A DNA stretch of 64,000 nucleotides from Microvelia longipes (GCA_018340805.1 JACMZG010001914.1:20454657-20518656); one strand, 5' to 3'; counted from the stretch's first letter, positions 46,577 through 56,747 are shown. Notes: generated from the letters alone by a model not told the origin. Program-made: numbers and translations.

Positions 46577-46780
46577 AAAACAGGTGGTTACAGGTGGTAA
46601 CCATGCGGGAACAACCTCGGGTGGTAGTAGCAACCGTTACGCTCAAAATGTATTCAAAAGTTGGCGCTAATTTATCTAAACAACAATTTTATAGAGCGTA
46701 ACCTGGGATGCGAAGCGCAGACCTCCGTGGTGTCAAAGATCAGTGTAAAGACTAACGACCTCGGCTACGGAGGCGGTCCG
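46577..46780 (-). mobile_element. tRNA-Leu/Ser-headed SINE, copy 1
   Basis: The minus strand reads CCGCCTCCGTAGCCGAGGTC, GTTAGTCTTTACACTGATCT, CACGGAGGTCTGCGCTTCGC, ATCCCAGGTTACGCTC, followed by a body ending CGTTACGGTTGCTACTACC and CCGAGGTTGTTCCCGC. It aligns along its whole length with 62658-62880. Compared with that copy the A-box region has lost about 8 bp (AAGGCGTT) and the B box has become GCGCTTCGCATCCC, so promoter function is doubtful. Confidence 0.65.
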
Positions 46781-47082
46781 AAGTTAATACAATCAAAAAA
46801 GAGATAGTCACCAAAAAGTAGAAAAAAACGTGAAAAATAAAAGGGAACCAACATAATGGTCAGTTAAAAAATAATTTTCGAGTAGGGTGTCGTATACGTT
46901 TTTAGAGCGCTGATTTTATTAATCCAATAAAATCAGTCCGGAGACGATAAAACTACTCTCCACAGCACAAGGCTAATGCCTTAAAGTGGATAATAATCCG
47001 TTAATGATTTTTCTTTTGTATAGCATATATTTTGAGTTTATTCTGTAATTGTTATAAGAATATTTTAATTTTATTATAAAAA

Positions 47083-47742
47083 AATTCTGGCGCGGTGGTC
47101 CGCATGTCGGGCGAATTTCCTTTGGATGCGTGTTTCCGTGCCTTTTACATTATATAAGTTTACAACTACTAAATAAATAATTCCGGCGCGGTGGTCCGCT
47201 GTCGGGCGAATTTCATTTAGAATGCGTGTTTCCGTGCTAAACAACCCATTTCTTGCTTATGCAAGAACCATGCCCATTGCGTGGTTCCGGTTCATGCTGT
47301 CAAGCACTGCTCGTAACTCATTTTGTCTGTATTTTCCAAAGGAAATGCGCATAATTATCTAGTTGGTTGTACAAAACTATGCCTCTAAAATTTGAAATAC
47401 GCACTATTATTTGCACTAGTTTAAAGCTTAGTTACTTATATTTAAGCTTAGTCAGTTATCTTTAAAGGTTTTAGCGCATTTCCTTTGGAAAATACAGACA
47501 AAATGAGTTACGAGCAGTGCTTGACAGCATGAACCGGAACCACGCAATGGGCATGGTTCTTGCATAAGCAAGAAATGGGTTGTTTAGCACGGAAACACGC
47601 ATTCTAAATGAAATTTGCCCGACAGCGGACCACCGCGCCGGAATTATTTATTTAGTAGTTGTAAACTTATATAATGTAAAAGGCACGGAAACACGCATCC
47701 AAAGGAAATTCGCCCGACATGCGGACCACCGCGCCAGAATTA
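47083..47742. mobile_element. Nearly perfect inverted repeat, 268-bp arms with 123-bp loop
   Basis: 47083-47350 and 47474-47742 are reverse complements with almost no mismatch (for example ATTTGCCC against GGGCGAATT). Each arm itself contains two nested copies of GGCGCGGTGGTCCGC, with TGTCGGGCGAATTTC after it, spaced about 100 bp apart. The arms end at TCCAAAGGAAATGCGC. The second copy in each arm is inserted in the first, or the module was duplicated before inversion. No ORF. Arm identity implies recent origin. Confidence 0.85.
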
Positions 47743-47960
47743 TTTTCTAGTTGTAAACTTATATTGGGTAAAAAACGGTAAAAAAATATTGTCCCTACTA
47801 GGATTTGAACCCAGGTACTCTGGGTTTGAGTGCTCGCATCCAAAGGAAATTCGCCCGACATGCGGACCACCGCGCCAGAATTATTTTCTAGTTGTAAACT
47901 TATATTAAGTAAAAAAACGATAAAAAATTAGCGTCCCTTCCAGGATTTGAACCCAGGTAC
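47695..47960. repeat. Direct duplication of about 130 bp next to the fold-back
   Basis: CATCCAAAGGAAATTCGCCC, GACATGCGGACCACCGCGCC, AGAATTATTTTCTAGTTGTA and AACTTATATT occur at 47696 and again at 47828. Each is followed by a poly-A-rich GGTAAAAAAC-type segment and a B-box-containing GGATTTGAACCCAGGTA. Confidence 0.8.
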
Positions 47961-48025
47961 CCTGAGTTTGAGTGGTCGTATTGACTCCGGACCACTAGCA
48001 TTCAACTCAGAGGCCCAAAAAACAT
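47930..48025 (-). repeat. tRNA-like segment (minus strand)
   Basis: The minus strand reads CCTCTGAGTTGAATGCTAGT, GGTCCGGAGTCAATACGACC, ACTCAAACTCAGGGTACCTG, GGTTCAAATCCTGGAAGGGA. The T-arm CTGGG/CCTGG with loop TTCAAAT is intact, and GCTAGTGGTCC is A-box-like. No acceptor stem closes it, so it is a tRNA-derived repeat, not a tRNA gene. A partial second copy sits at 47790-47830. Confidence 0.55.
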
Positions 48026-48173
48026 TGAAAACGACACCCTACTCGAAATTTATTTTTTTATCGACCTAAATTTTTTTTTGGTAATTTACAATGGTTTTTT
48101 CGACTTTTTGGTCACTTAGAGTGGTCGTATCGACTTCGGACTGGTTTCATTTGATTCAGCGCCTCAAGAAACA

Positions 48174-48392
48174 TAAATATTGACCTTTTTCGCGGCAAAA
48201 AATATTAACCCTGAATTTTGCCGATTTTTTGAAAATTTTGCTGACTCAGCAAACCGGGTTAATGACGTCACAAAAACCTGGTTTTCAATAGGGTTCGTGT
48301 CCTCCCGAAGTTTGATTTTTGTACCGAGTTTGGTTTAAAAATATTAATCCGTTCGAAAGATAGAGTGTTTACAAGAAAGTGTCTAGAAATAC

Positions 48393-48469
<77 letters not shown>

Positions 48470-48499
48470 TATATATAATATATACATATATATGTATAT

Positions 48500-48563
<64 letters not shown>

Positions 48564-48690
48564 GCGAAACGTATTTTTTCGTCATTAGGGACCTCTGAAA
48601 CGGATTTGTGCCGTAGTCCGAGGTTCGAATTCCGCCATGACGCCTATCGTATTAGGCGAATTTCCAAAGGAAATTCGCTAAAATAAAGGA
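48174..48690 (+). mobile_element. Second copy of the window-start repeat
   Basis: It aligns with 1-430: CGCGGCAAAAAATATTAACC, CTGACTCAGCAAACCGGGTT, AGGGTTCGTGTCCTC, CGTTCGAAAGATAGAGTGTT, then a (TA)n core (48396-48556), CCTCTGAAACGGATTTGTG, CCGAGGTTCGAATTCCGCC and AAAGGAAATTCGCTAAAA. Differences are mostly in TA length and single bases. The similarity may begin upstream of 48174, but the first copy is cut by the window. Confidence 0.75.
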
Positions 48691-48700
48691 TGTTTTATTT

Positions 48701-48726
48701 AAAAAAAAAAAAAAAAAAAAAAAAAA
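48701..48726. repeat. Poly(A) run of 26
   Basis: A 26-base A run after AAATAAAGGATGTTTTATTT. It may be the poly(A) end of a retroposed copy of the repeat just upstream, or a boundary to the tRNA-like element just downstream. Confidence 0.8.
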
Positions 48727-48780
48727 CTCAAAGCTAGGGTTTCCAGGTTCAAATCTTGGTACCAGTGCTGTTTTTTATCG
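48727..48780 (+). repeat. tRNA-like T-arm with B box (partial)
   Basis: CTAGGGTTTCCAGGTTCAAA, TCTTGGTACCAGTG: the T-arm CCAGG/CTTGG pairs around TTCAAAT and GGTTCAAATC is a good B box. It corresponds to the 3' half of the minus-strand segments at 47930-48025 and 53785-53885. Confidence 0.55.
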
Positions 48781-48813
48781 TCTTAAATGCAGTATTTAAG
48801 TATATAACCTTAA

Positions 48814-49240
48814 AATAATTTTGGCGCGGAGGTCCGGAAGCCGGGCGAATTTTCTTTGAAATGTGCTCTTTATAAATTTCCATTTATAAATGGAATACTT
48901 TACTTTCTTGCTTATCAATCCAATGTTTGCTTAATTATTCGTTATATAATTAATAACCTGAGCTGTTGCATCACAACTTCTTACATAATTTTTTCGAATT
49001 TTTCAAATAAAATGCGCTAAAAAGTAGCATAAACTGAGCTTCATATGTATAGTGTAATCTATGAGATAAATACTTGCATTTTCTTAGAAAAATTCGAAAA
49101 ACATAAATAGCAAGTTGTGACGCTAAATGCTTAGATTTATTTAATATACATCGAAAAATTAAGCACTAATTAGATTGATAAGCAAGAAAGCGCGCAAATT
49201 CAATGAATTGCGCGAAGGCCTTCGCGCCAGAATCATTTAT
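48814..49240. mobile_element. MITE with GGCGCGGAGGTCC ends
   Basis: The left end is AATTTTGGCGCGGAGGTCCG, GAAGCCGGGCGAATTTTC. The right end, reverse complemented, is AATGATTCTGGCGCGAAGGC, CTTCGCGCAATTCATTGAAT. Inner inverted blocks also match: TTTCTTGCTTATCAATCCAA at 48902 against TTTCTTGCTTATCAATCTAA (reverse complement of about 49172-49191). About 425 bp, no ORF. The same right-end sequence recurs at 53640-53745, and left ends at 32988 and 39843. Confidence 0.7.
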
Positions 49241-49244
49241 AAAA

Positions 49245-49845
49245 AAAGGCGTGATAATCAAGAGTGATTAGGTTACTCTTTTGATGATTCAAAATTCATT
49301 CGATATGGCCTATCAAGCAATAATATCACTATGCTTGCAACCCTTTTCACCTTAGTATGGCGAAGACTTATTTCTCATAAAATATGTACAGTTCCAATTC
49401 TTTTATTATAGGCGTATACTTTACGGAATACCTTACAGACGAACGACAACAGCACAACACAACTGGCAATATCAAGCAGCACTTATTTACAACAGTTTGA
49501 CTCAACAACACAGACAGGACTTGACTATCAAAAACTATAAACTTAAACTAAAAGACATACTACTGACAGAACAGAATAAAGACTAAAATGACCAAAAAAA
49601 ATGCTCTTAATATTAAAATATCTACTATATCACTAATTATCTAATATTATTTAAATAAAATAAATTAACTAACTCAATTACAAAAATAGAAAAAAATAGT
49701 CTTATATAATAATAAAAATGTCATTAGGTATTAGGTTACTTCTTCATTCTTAAATTATATTATATTATAGTTACAACATCTCTATTTCTTTTTTGAAACA
49801 TTATTTCATCTATATAATAAAAATGTATAAATAATTGATTATGAT
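49245..49845. other. Unassigned sequence
   Basis: 49250-49570 is more balanced in composition than its surroundings and reads like a UTR or LTR fragment, but no partner or motif was found. Confidence 0.3.
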
Positions 49846-49848
49846 TTT

Positions 49849-50016
49849 AAAAAAAAAAAAAAAACGACCAGATCTATGGACTGGTCTCCCCCCCATCAGC
49901 TCAGGGCTGGTTTTACCCTAAAGATGGGGGGTAGTATTTGCATAACTTTGTAATATTGTAAAATTATTTATATTGTTTATTTTTTTTCAAATACACATTG
50001 TTTTAAAAAAAAAAAA
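49849..50016 (+). mobile_element. Candidate LINE 3' end with two hairpins and poly(A)
   Basis: Between A runs at 49849-49864 and 50005-50016. Hairpin 1: GACCAG/CTGGTC (49866-49886). Hairpin 2: CCCCCCATC at 49889-49897 pairs with GATGGGGGG at 49923-49931, with AGGG/CCCT pairing inside. It then becomes AT-rich and ends TTTCAAATACACATTGTTTT plus A12. This layout fits a truncated LINE 3' UTR in plus orientation. No coding part remains. Confidence 0.45.
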
Positions 50017-50019
50017 TAC

Positions 50020-51375
50020 CGTAGACTTTTCTAAGGTAATTGTGAATACACTCAAGTTATGAGCAAATTTACTTGAGAAAAAAAAACAGAAAATAATACT
50101 TTAACCAATCCACTATCTGGCACACTAAATAGCATGATTTGCTATAGAAATATACTAAAAAGTTGAATTAAACAACATCAACATAATTAGAATATCAGCT
50201 CTTGACCTAATTGTAACACTAGATACTATGGGGAGTATTTTTAATAATTAATTAATTATAAGCCTAACACAACAAATGACAGCCTAGAACAACGATCTAC
50301 AAATATAACTTCCAAACCACTCAAACTATTATATTTTTAAAGACACTGACCTATTAACATTTCGATTATTAGGGTAGTCAAAAAGAGATATTGTCTTAAT
50401 TATCTATAAAAACAGTCGAGTTTAAAGAAAGAGTTTCAGCGTCTGTTAACCAGTCATTGTAAAATTCTCAGAAATGTATCATCAAACTACATCTAACTCA
50501 TCAGCTAATTTAAGTGTATAATACAAGACACCCTAAAAAGGAAAACTCACAGCGAAATACTGTTTTATATAGGACTTGATTAAAAGAAACTAAATATATA
50601 ATAAACTATACAAAATCACTAATAATCAAAATCTAATAACTATCGGTAGGCATAGATATAAGTAATTAAAAGTAAGTTGGAGAACAGTAATCAATTTGGC
50701 AGATGACGGCTGTTATACGGCAATGAACCGTAGCTGGAATTGGCTAAATAAGTAGACTAGTTGGAACCGCTTGTGTTATTGCCTCGAGCCGCTTTCTTAC
50801 GAATGCTGTATTTAAATTATAAAAATGGTATTTTTGAGTCGGAATGCTTTAATTTATACGATCTGAACCAGATTTGAACTGGTTAAAAATTATTTGTAAA
50901 GACTACAATTATTAATTTTCAAATAAGCTTTTATCGAGTATTTATTAGCTTAATCGTTTAATGATCTTGGAGCTGGTGTAAAATCAATTATTACTTTTAA
51001 AACCTACGTGAACCATAAAAATAACTCATAAAGAAATTAATTATTGTTTTAAAATGCAGCCCTCCTAGCGTTTCATTAGTACTTAGCCTATAGTCTAATC
51101 ACTAGTACTGAGGCCTATAAAGTTGAATAGATGTGTCATAACATAAGAGAAAATATCCATTGATATCACTCCATGGCGTACAGTGTTAAAAACGATAGAA
51201 ATTAAAGAGATATAAACATTAAACTGAACGAAGATAATAATTAAATAAATTTAAACTAAGAAATGTTTCGGCCACTGCTTCATTAGCCACCTAGGAGGAT
51301 TGTCTGGAATGGTTTGAGACGCAAGAGCCTGAACAAAAGGATTATAGTGATCAGATAAGGACTGATAGATAAAAG
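50020..51375. other. Unassigned AT-rich sequence
   Basis: No gene, array or family repeat recognised. Confidence 0.35.
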
Positions 51376-51379
51376 GATT

Positions 51380-52020
51380 GATAACGGGATCGTTATAGAT
51401 TTCGGACAAACGGTACTTTGAGATCATCGTGTAGGGTTTGGTTTGAAACAAGAAGGGAGTATTTGTGATTGATAACGGGACTAGCAAAGATCACGGACAA
51501 AGGGTACTTTGAGATCATTGTGTACGGTGTGGTTGATAACAGAGAAGAGAGCATTTGTGATTGATAACAGGATCAGCAATGATCGCGGACAAAGGGTACT
51601 TTGAGATCATTGTGTACGGTGTGGTTGATAACAGAGAAGAGAGCATTTGTGATTGATAACGGGACCAGCAATGATCGCGGACAAAGGGTACTTTGAGATC
51701 ATTGTGTACGGTGTGGTTGATAACAGAGAAGAGAGCATTTGTGATAGATAACAGGATCAGCAAAGATCGCGGACAAAGGGTACTTTGAGATCATTGTGTA
51801 CGGTGTGGTTGATAACAGAGAAGAGAGCATTTGTGATTGATAACGGGACCAGCTAAGATCGCGGACAAAGGGTACTTTGAGATCATTGTGTACGGTGTGG
51901 TTGATAACAGAGAAGAGAGCATTTGTGATTGATAACAGGATCAGCAAAGATCGCGGACAAAGGGTACTTTGAGATCATTGAGTAGAGTTTGGTTTGAAAC
52001 AGAGAAGGGAGTATTTGTAA
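51380..52020. repeat. Minisatellite, 92-bp unit, about 7 copies
   Basis: The block CGGACAAAGGGTACTTTGAG recurs at 51403 (variant), 51493, 51586, 51678, 51770, 51862 and 51954. The rest of the unit is ATCATTGTGTACGGTGTGGT, TGATAACAGAGAAGAGAGCA, TTTGTGATTGATAACAGGAT. Central copies differ by only one to three bases and edge copies are more diverged, the normal pattern of unequal exchange. The minus-strand frames (MLILLSITNALFSVINH-type) are translations of the array. Confidence 0.92.
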
Positions 52021-52675
52021 TTGTCCTAAGGATTTCGGATTGGAGAAACGTGAGCATTTAAATCAGATTTTTCAAATAAATGGCACTCTATAAACAGCAG
52101 GACGAAACCAGTTAACATCCACACTTGGGTTTATTATTACCAAAGACGTTAATATTTAATTTTCTATCCATTTAAAGCTCGTCGTATACATTGCGTTTAT
52201 AATTTTACTAACCGAACCACATGCAAATGTTAACATGGAGTACAAGCACCAGCAGTCATTAAAAATCAAGGTAGTATATAAGTGACCCATACACAAGGTA
52301 AATTCTACAGAAAATAATTTCAGTACGGAATGCCATAAAATGTTTTCAAAACTGTTATAATAATATACAATGTACAATCCCAGATCAAGGTATATTAAGT
52401 ATCCTATTACTACCTTTCACCGTCTAAGTTAAAATTTATATTTTATTAACTCTCAATACCACTAATGCTATTACTATCACGTATAGAGTATAAAATATGA
52501 ATTATAAATGGAAAAGTAAAAATAAATTTAGTTTTTTATTCAAGGAATAGGTCAGAAAGGTTGAATCTACATATGGTTGGATATATTTTGCAATTTGGAT
52601 AATTAAACGAAATATTGAAAAACTTCGGTAAAAAGAATCTTTTAAATAAAGTAAAACTATTCAAATTTAGAAGAA
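52021..52675. other. Unassigned AT-rich sequence
   Basis: Nothing recognised. Confidence 0.35.
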
Positions 52676-52677
52676 CC

Positions 52678-53445
52678 TTGATTCAAAGGAACTTTTCCTA
52701 ACCCAATCGGATTCGCTACGGTCGACCTTAGAATATAAAAGTCGCCAAATTTATACTGCAACACGCCTTTATGTACTCGCTTAGCTTGCCTTTAGATAGT
52801 AATACATCAGTTTATTCTCAGCGGTCACCCATTCAAACACTGATCTCAATCGATACTGCTTAACTGTAGTGAACCAACAAAATCTGTTGATACACATGCC
52901 GTATTGAAACGAAACGTAGTATACTTATTTATTACAAAAATGGATACACTTTCACCAAATTCCAATTCAATTGGGTTATTTTTCGATTTTTTACAATTTT
53001 TTAAAACAACGTATACAAGTCATTTGCTAAAACTTGAACTAATACATACAATGAGATGGAATTTGGTACAGTTAGTCTTATATACGACTAAATACGTGCT
53101 AAATTTCAAATCGATAAAAACATTTATCAGATTTGTATGATCTTTTGAAATTTTTGTTTTGTTGAGTCAACATTTCTAGTTAATGACGACATATAAGAAT
53201 TATTTTTCGAATAGCACAACTAAAACTAAAAATTTTTTGTACCAAGTTTAAACTGTAGCAAAATTATCGTAGGAGCTAGGGTGCTAACAGCCACACATGC
53301 TCACATATAAAGACAGACAAGTTAAAAACATCTGAAACGTATTATTCAGATAAAACATCGATTTCGCATTTTAGTAGCAAACAGAATAATTTTATAATAT
53401 ACTTGCGGTGTAAATAAGAAAAATTAAAAAAAAAATAACCGGGTG
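52678..53445 (-). mobile_element. 5S-like repeat family, copy 10 (long)
   Basis: GGAACTTTTCCTAACCCAAT, CGGATTCGCTACGG; 5S-like part on the minus strand at about 52815-52873 (CTCAGCGGTCACCCATTCAA and CACTGATCTCAATCGATACT then GCTTAAC). The body continues to CTCACATATAAAGACAGACA, ACATCTGAAACGTATTATTC and AAACATCGATTTCGCATTTT. Its 78-codon frame (52904-53140) is part of the repeat body and matches the frame at 22417 in copy 4, so it is not an independent gene. Confidence 0.7.
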
Positions 53446-53449
53446 ATTT

Positions 53450-53640
53450 CCCGATAAGATCCAAATTCACATTAAATTGGTCATCTCAAATTTGGATATT
53501 ATTTGTCTGACAAGTGGGCACTGTAGAAAGAAATTCAGATTTTTACTTCGTTCGGTGCAGCAATCTTGCCGCAGTGACGTGTTAAATTTTCCACATTTTT
53601 CTATTTTTTGTAATTTATTTAACTACTGCTCAAGTTATTA
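53450..53640. repeat. Diverged repeat also seen near 58880-59060
   Basis: TTCGTTCGGTGCAGCAATCT, TGCCGCAGTGACGTGTTAAA, TTTTCCACATTTT resembles CTCATTCGGTGAATTTATAT, TGCCGCAGCGTCGTGAATTT, GAATTTTCCAAAAATT at 58920. Its class is unknown. Confidence 0.35.
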
Positions 53641-53885
53641 AATATATACCGAAAAATTAAGCAAACATTGGATTGATAAGCAAGAAAGAGGACATTTCAA
53701 AGAAAATTCGCCCGGCTTTCGGACCTCCGCCCCAAAATTATTTTAAAGTTATATAATTAAATACCGTATATAAGACTATAAAAAATTAACGCCGGTACCA
53801 AGATTCGAACCTGGGAACCCTATCTTTAAGTAGTCTTAACAACTCCATTTATCAATCTTTTGTCCAGTTGTGCTATCTAAAAAAT
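53640..53885 (-). mobile_element. tRNA-like plus GCGGAGGTCCG composite, copy on minus strand
   Basis: On the minus strand a tRNA-like segment (about 53785-53885) has the A-box-like TAGCACAACTGG, a long variable region, and the perfect B box GGTTCGAATC with T-arm CCAGG/CTTGG. It is followed by TTTTTTATAGTC, then TTTGGGGCGGAGGTCCGAAA, GCCGGGCGAATTTTCTTTGA, and TTTCTTGCTTATCAATCCAA. The same order occurs on the plus strand at 48745-48920, so tRNA-like part and TIR part travel together. Confidence 0.6.
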
Positions 53886-53944
53886 ATTTTCATAAGACAT
53901 AAATTACCACAAATAAAGACACAAATAATTTTAAAAAATTATAA

Positions 53945-54385
53945 AATGCGTAAAACTTTTTTAATCGATTTATGCTTTGACACGCATGTCAAAGTCATAG
54001 AAAAGACCAACGTATGTGCCAAGTTTCATTATCTGCATTAGTTCATTTTTTATCGAATAACTTAAATAAATTATTAAAAGTAAAAAAATAATTTGAGTTG
54101 AAACTTAATATAGACATAAGTAATGCGTTAACCATAAATTAAGTATAATGTAAGCTTATTTTTCGACGTAACAAATAAGTATGCTAAAATTTCAATACAG
54201 ACAGTATATTTATGGCTTTTGTGGGATCATAAAAGTTAAACTGCAAAAAGCGAGGTCAGTGCCTGGGTGGGGGATCGCTGGGTATAACAAAAGCACTTAA
54301 TGTCTGAGGACGAGCAAATCGAGTCAGAAGACATTTTGTAGGATATATTTTGCCATTTTATATTCTGAGGACGAGAGAAACGAAG
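53945..54385 (+). mobile_element. 5S-like repeat family, copy 11 (5S-sense on plus strand)
   Basis: GACACGCATGTCAAAGTCAT and GTGCCAAGTTTCATTATCTG match the body of copies 7 and 8. The 5S-like segment at 54211-54275 reads GGGATCATAAAAGTTAAACT, GCAAAAAGCGAGGTCAGTGC, CTGGGTGGGGGATCGCTGGG. GTCTGAGGACGAGC modules follow. It faces copy 10 across about 500 bp. Confidence 0.65.
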
Positions 54386-54469
54386 CTTTTTTTATTGGCC
54401 CAGTACAATAAATAATAATCAAATATTAATCGAAAAAATTCACTTCAAACCTGTCTAGGTATTATATGT

Positions 54470-54840
54470 ATACCTATAAAATATATAAAATGATTCGCTC
54501 AGTAAAGCCTCGGAAGTGAAAAATATAAAATGATTCGCTCAGTAAAGCCTCGGAAGTGAAAAATATAAAATGATTCGCTCAGTAAAGCCTCGGAGTGAAA
54601 AATATAAAATGATTCGCTCAGTAAAGCCTCGGAAGTGAAAAATATAAAATTATTAGCTCAGAAAAGCCTCGGTAGTGAAAAATATAAAATGATTCGCTCA
54701 GTAAAGCCTCGGAAGAGAAAAATATAAAATGATTCACTCAGTAAAGCCTCGAAGTGAAAAATATAAAATTATTAGCTCAGTAAAGCCTCGGAAGTGAAAA
54801 ATATAAACGATTCGCTCAGTAAAGCCTCAAAAGTGAAAGA
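54470..54840. repeat. Minisatellite, 40-bp unit, about 9 copies
   Basis: The unit is AAAATATAAAATGATTCGCT, CAGTAAAGCCTCGGAAGTGA. Copies differ by single bases or indels; two copies share the variant ATTATTAGCTCAG, suggesting a higher-order duplication. Confidence 0.9.
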
Positions 54841-54844
54841 TGTT

Positions 54845-56470
54845 TCACTCAACAGCCTGACATAAGTTGTAGACCAATTATGATGCAAGGGCAATTCTTT
54901 ACTCGGTACTATTTTTTCAATCTTCAAGGTTCACTCAAAAAATACTTGAATACCGAAAAAGTAAAATAACGATTTTTAACTACAAAATAAATGTTATAAC
55001 TGATGAAGAAGAAGTATTATTAAATAGTTCTTAAATTTCTAAAAATAACAAGCCAGTTGTATAAATTATCTAGAAAGTCAAAATAGAAGTGGATAGAGGT
55101 GGGTATAATTAGGTAAACGATTAAACTAATCTAATGGAAAGGTGATCAAATGCAATCGTTTAGGATTTATTTAAAGATCTTGTAAGGCATCGCATCGTGG
55201 CATGATGAAACAGACTGCTTCAATTAGTGCTAAGGTTACATCTCATCTGATTTAAATACGGGAAAATAAAAAAGGAATTGTAAGTTTTAAGTGAAACTGG
55301 TCTAAAGAGAATAAAAAATCATTTTTTATTGAAAAATAAAATGATTTCTTTATTCTTTTTAGACCAGTTCTACCTAAAACTCATAATTTTTAATACTGTA
55401 GTCTGTCTCTGACCTTTTGATAATTTCAAAAAAAAATTACAAAATATATGAAATTTATAAGCATCATTAAGCGTCATTACGAGGTTAATGCCACTAAAAT
55501 GAAAAAACCTCTGTTGTAAAATGTCTCATCTTGTTTTTACTTGTCTTTGTGCACCAATTGAGTTAAGATGTGTGATGCAATTAAACTTTAGGCAGACTAT
55601 GCTTTTCCATCATAATTTAAGGTATATTTTCAGAATAATTTGGGTTGAAGAACTACTTCAAACCAAATTTGAAAATGTGTCAAAATAATGATGATCACAA
55701 AATGAGTCACATTTTTTCAGGTCCGGCTCTTAGACTATTCTGGTTAAGCCCCAAGCTTTGGACGTCTTTGATTTAATAACAGAATCCGAACTATATTAAT
55801 TATCATTACTACATGATATAATACCTAACAATATGTAATATGATATAAATAATAATACGACGATAATATGAAATATGAATATGACATTTTATTGATTAGC
55901 GAGTAAGTTGGTTTTAAACTCTAAAGAATTTATCATTTAGAATGAGTTACGATTTCTTTAATTCTAAAGAAGTTATGGTTTTACTTTACAAAAAATAGCC
56001 AATCTTGAAATCGATCCAAAGATCTTCTAGGTAAGCGAGCATAGACTATAGTGCTAAGCTATAGTCTTAATATTACACATAATTCAAAAGAAATCGAATT
56101 CAATTAAGGTTGTTGACACAAATTATAATAATTTGCAAAAAGCGTCACAAGTAAGAAACAAATTGGCCGGGAAGTGTTTAACCTAAAGAACCCGCGAGGG
56201 GAGGAAATATTCAACTAATTTGCCAATTATTTCACATACTTGTTCTATGATACATAGGATATATGAAAACACGTGCCAAATTATTAAAATAAAATACTAA
56301 GTAATTTTCTGGGTCCCCTTCCTAGAGATGAGGCAACAACGTAAAAAGAAATTAGACAATATAAAACTATAAAATATGTTTTTAGAATGCACGTAAAATA
56401 ATTACCGATAAATATCCGATCCGATAGAATCAAAATAAAATAACAAGGCACTTAATCAGCATTATTCCTC
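54845..56470. other. Unassigned AT-rich sequence with one fold-back
   Basis: Non-coding. The only structure found is the inverted repeat at 55283-55382. Confidence 0.35.
55283..55382. repeat. Inverted repeat with about 43-bp arms
   Basis: AGTTTTAAGTGAAACTGGTC, TAAAGAGAATAAAAAATCAT and the reverse complement of ATGATTTCTTTATTCTTTTT, AGACCAGTTCTACCTAAAAC match with a few differences around a ~12-nt AT loop. Confidence 0.7.
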
Positions 56471-56484
56471 ATAAAACAAGGCCT

Positions 56485-56585
56485 CCTGGCCGATACGCGG
56501 CGTCGGTTCTGGAGACTTCTTGCACCTCCGTGGCCACTTTGCGGACACGGCGCCTTTATGTGGTCACATTGTGGCTAAAGTTTTG
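56485..56585. mobile_element. GC-rich end fragment related to 19990-20620
   Basis: CCTGGCCGATACGCGGCGTC, CTCCGTGGCCACTTTGCGGA, CACGGCG and GTGGTCACATTGTGGC share the CCT.TGGCCACTTTG..TCACATT order of the reverse complement of 20510-20600. Confidence 0.4.
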
Positions 56586-56747
56586 TGATTTTTTTTCAAA
56601 GTTTCAAAAAAGTCATTAATGTGCGTTAATTATAACATCACACAAATGTCATACAGGATAGGGTTCGGGACATTTTTTCAAATTGATGCGAGAAAGCGTT
56701 CAAAAGTTATAGAAAATACCCATAGAAAATTCTAGAAACAAAATATC

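Larger units (their letters stand above)
46784..48143. mobile_element. Nested fold-back: outer inverted repeats about 160 bp
   Basis: Reading inward, the left outer arm (46784-46950) and the reverse complement of the right outer arm (47980-48143) share TTTTTGATTGTATTAACTTCGGACC-type ends, TTTTCTACTTTTTGGTGACT, and TTTCGAGTAGGGTGTCGT. They are diverged by perhaps 25-30 percent. Inside lies the nearly perfect inverted repeat 47083-47742. The whole 1.36 kb can fold as one long interrupted hairpin. No ORF supports a transposase. It is immediately preceded by the SINE copy at 46577-46780 and followed by the duplicated repeat at 48174. Confidence 0.65.

Noticed and set aside
47667..47870. 67-codon minus-strand frame containing MVRMSGEFPLDA twice
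   Set aside because: Arises from the directly duplicated TIR module, not from a gene.
51251..51947. Minus-strand frames with repeated LSITNALFSVINH
   Set aside because: Translation of the 92-bp minisatellite. The period is not a multiple of three, so no continuous repeat protein exists.
53785..53885. Possible functional tRNA gene (good A and B boxes on the minus strand)
   Set aside because: No pairing acceptor or anticodon stem, and the same sequence recurs in repeats; it is tRNA-derived repeat sequence.
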